From contig NZ_JABWRZ020000001.1 in NCBI RefSeq assembly GCF_014269185.2, positions 2,629,001-2,693,000 of the forward strand: DNA of 64,000 bases. The letters run 5' to 3'. The position numbers and the translations under genes were made by a program. Source of the DNA: Pseudomonas oryzicola. Its GTDB lineage: Bacteria; Pseudomonadota; Gammaproteobacteria; Pseudomonadales; Pseudomonadaceae. Below are positions 63,921-64,000 of this stretch, piece by piece; within the stretch, counting starts at the first letter, position 1; every line of letters begins with the position of its first letter. The notes beneath the pieces are model-generated. The model saw only the letters and a list, made by a program, of their open reading frames with translations. It was not told the DNA's origin and ran no database searches.

Positions 63921-64000
63921 GCCGCCACCTTTTGGCGGACCCAAACGCAGATCGGGCCGTCCTCAGTGTCGTGGATCGAGAAGGTGAACCAGCCATTGCC
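63917..64000 (-). CDS. Phage protein, start beyond window
   Basis: The last 27 codons of a minus-strand gene are visible (GNGWFTFSIHDTEDGPICVW, then VRQKVAA and stop). It continues the ATGA-overlap chain; nothing more can be said. Confidence 0.5.
   Translation of the reverse strand, partial: GNGWFTFSIHDTEDGPICVWVRQKVAA

Overview
The window is about 64 kb of high-GC chromosome from a gamma-proteobacterium, almost certainly a member of the Pseudomonas putida group. The main evidence is gene content and order, which match what I remember of P. putida: pvdQ-type acylase, lpxH-ppiB-glnS-cysS, csiR-csiD-lhgO-gabP, RIO kinase, second hemB, proP, mqo, ugd, CASDH-nspC. Species-typical REP hairpins with a 'TTCGCGGGT..ACCCGCGAA' core also occur. 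No searches were run; family names come from reading the translations.

Layout. (1) 1-4086: an envelope/oxidative-stress cluster of MFS transporter (cut by the window edge), cytochrome b561 and catalase-family peroxidase on the minus strand. It is divergent from an ECF sigma factor and its anti-sigma factor across a palindromic double ECF promoter. (2) 4162-11252: xthA, a GNAT acetyltransferase and tamA-tamB. (3) 11272-13023: an uncharacterised minus-strand operon with a Mor-like regulator and two DUF2589 proteins. (4) 13273-16993: small proteins, a Fur-like protein without metal site, and a PvdQ-like acylase. (5) 17085-23832: housekeeping genes lpxH, ppiB, glnS, cysS, then a two-component system. 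(6) 23968-28709: glutarate/lysine catabolism (csiR, csiD, lhgO, permease). (7) 28797-36587: RIO kinase, Zn-type hemB, proP, DUF1275, riboflavin synthase, a GH13 enzyme, and an orphan PAAR protein with a 40-residue partner. (8) 36662-38753: a two-gene putative DNA repair operon (TIGR03915 type plus radical SAM/HhH) preceded by a LexA-like box. (9) 38899-45379: an exported-type malate:quinone oxidoreductase, then a five-gene minus-strand operon (ugd, UDP-GlcA 4-epimerase, GT2, LABN membrane protein, ArnT-like transferase). The operon reads as a uronic-acid lipid A/core modification pathway. (10) 45428-60197: LysR/DJ-1, a methyltransferase, spermidine synthesis via carboxyspermidine, a KGG protein, PLP serine dehydratase with a YheO-type regulator, amidase, GST, hydrolase, MFS transporter and the ABC-F protein YbiT. 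(11) 60218-64000: the end of a prophage, with a frameshifted integrase carrying an Xis-like N-terminus followed by small, ATGA-overlapping phage genes that run off the window.

No rRNA, tRNA, CRISPR array or insertion sequence was recognised. No gene-free stretch exceeds 300 bases. The longest (51110-51375, 13024-13272, 35984-36210, 48511-48735) hold upstream regions, REP hairpins or a terminator. Many long ORFs antisense to real genes are codon-bias shadows and are omitted.
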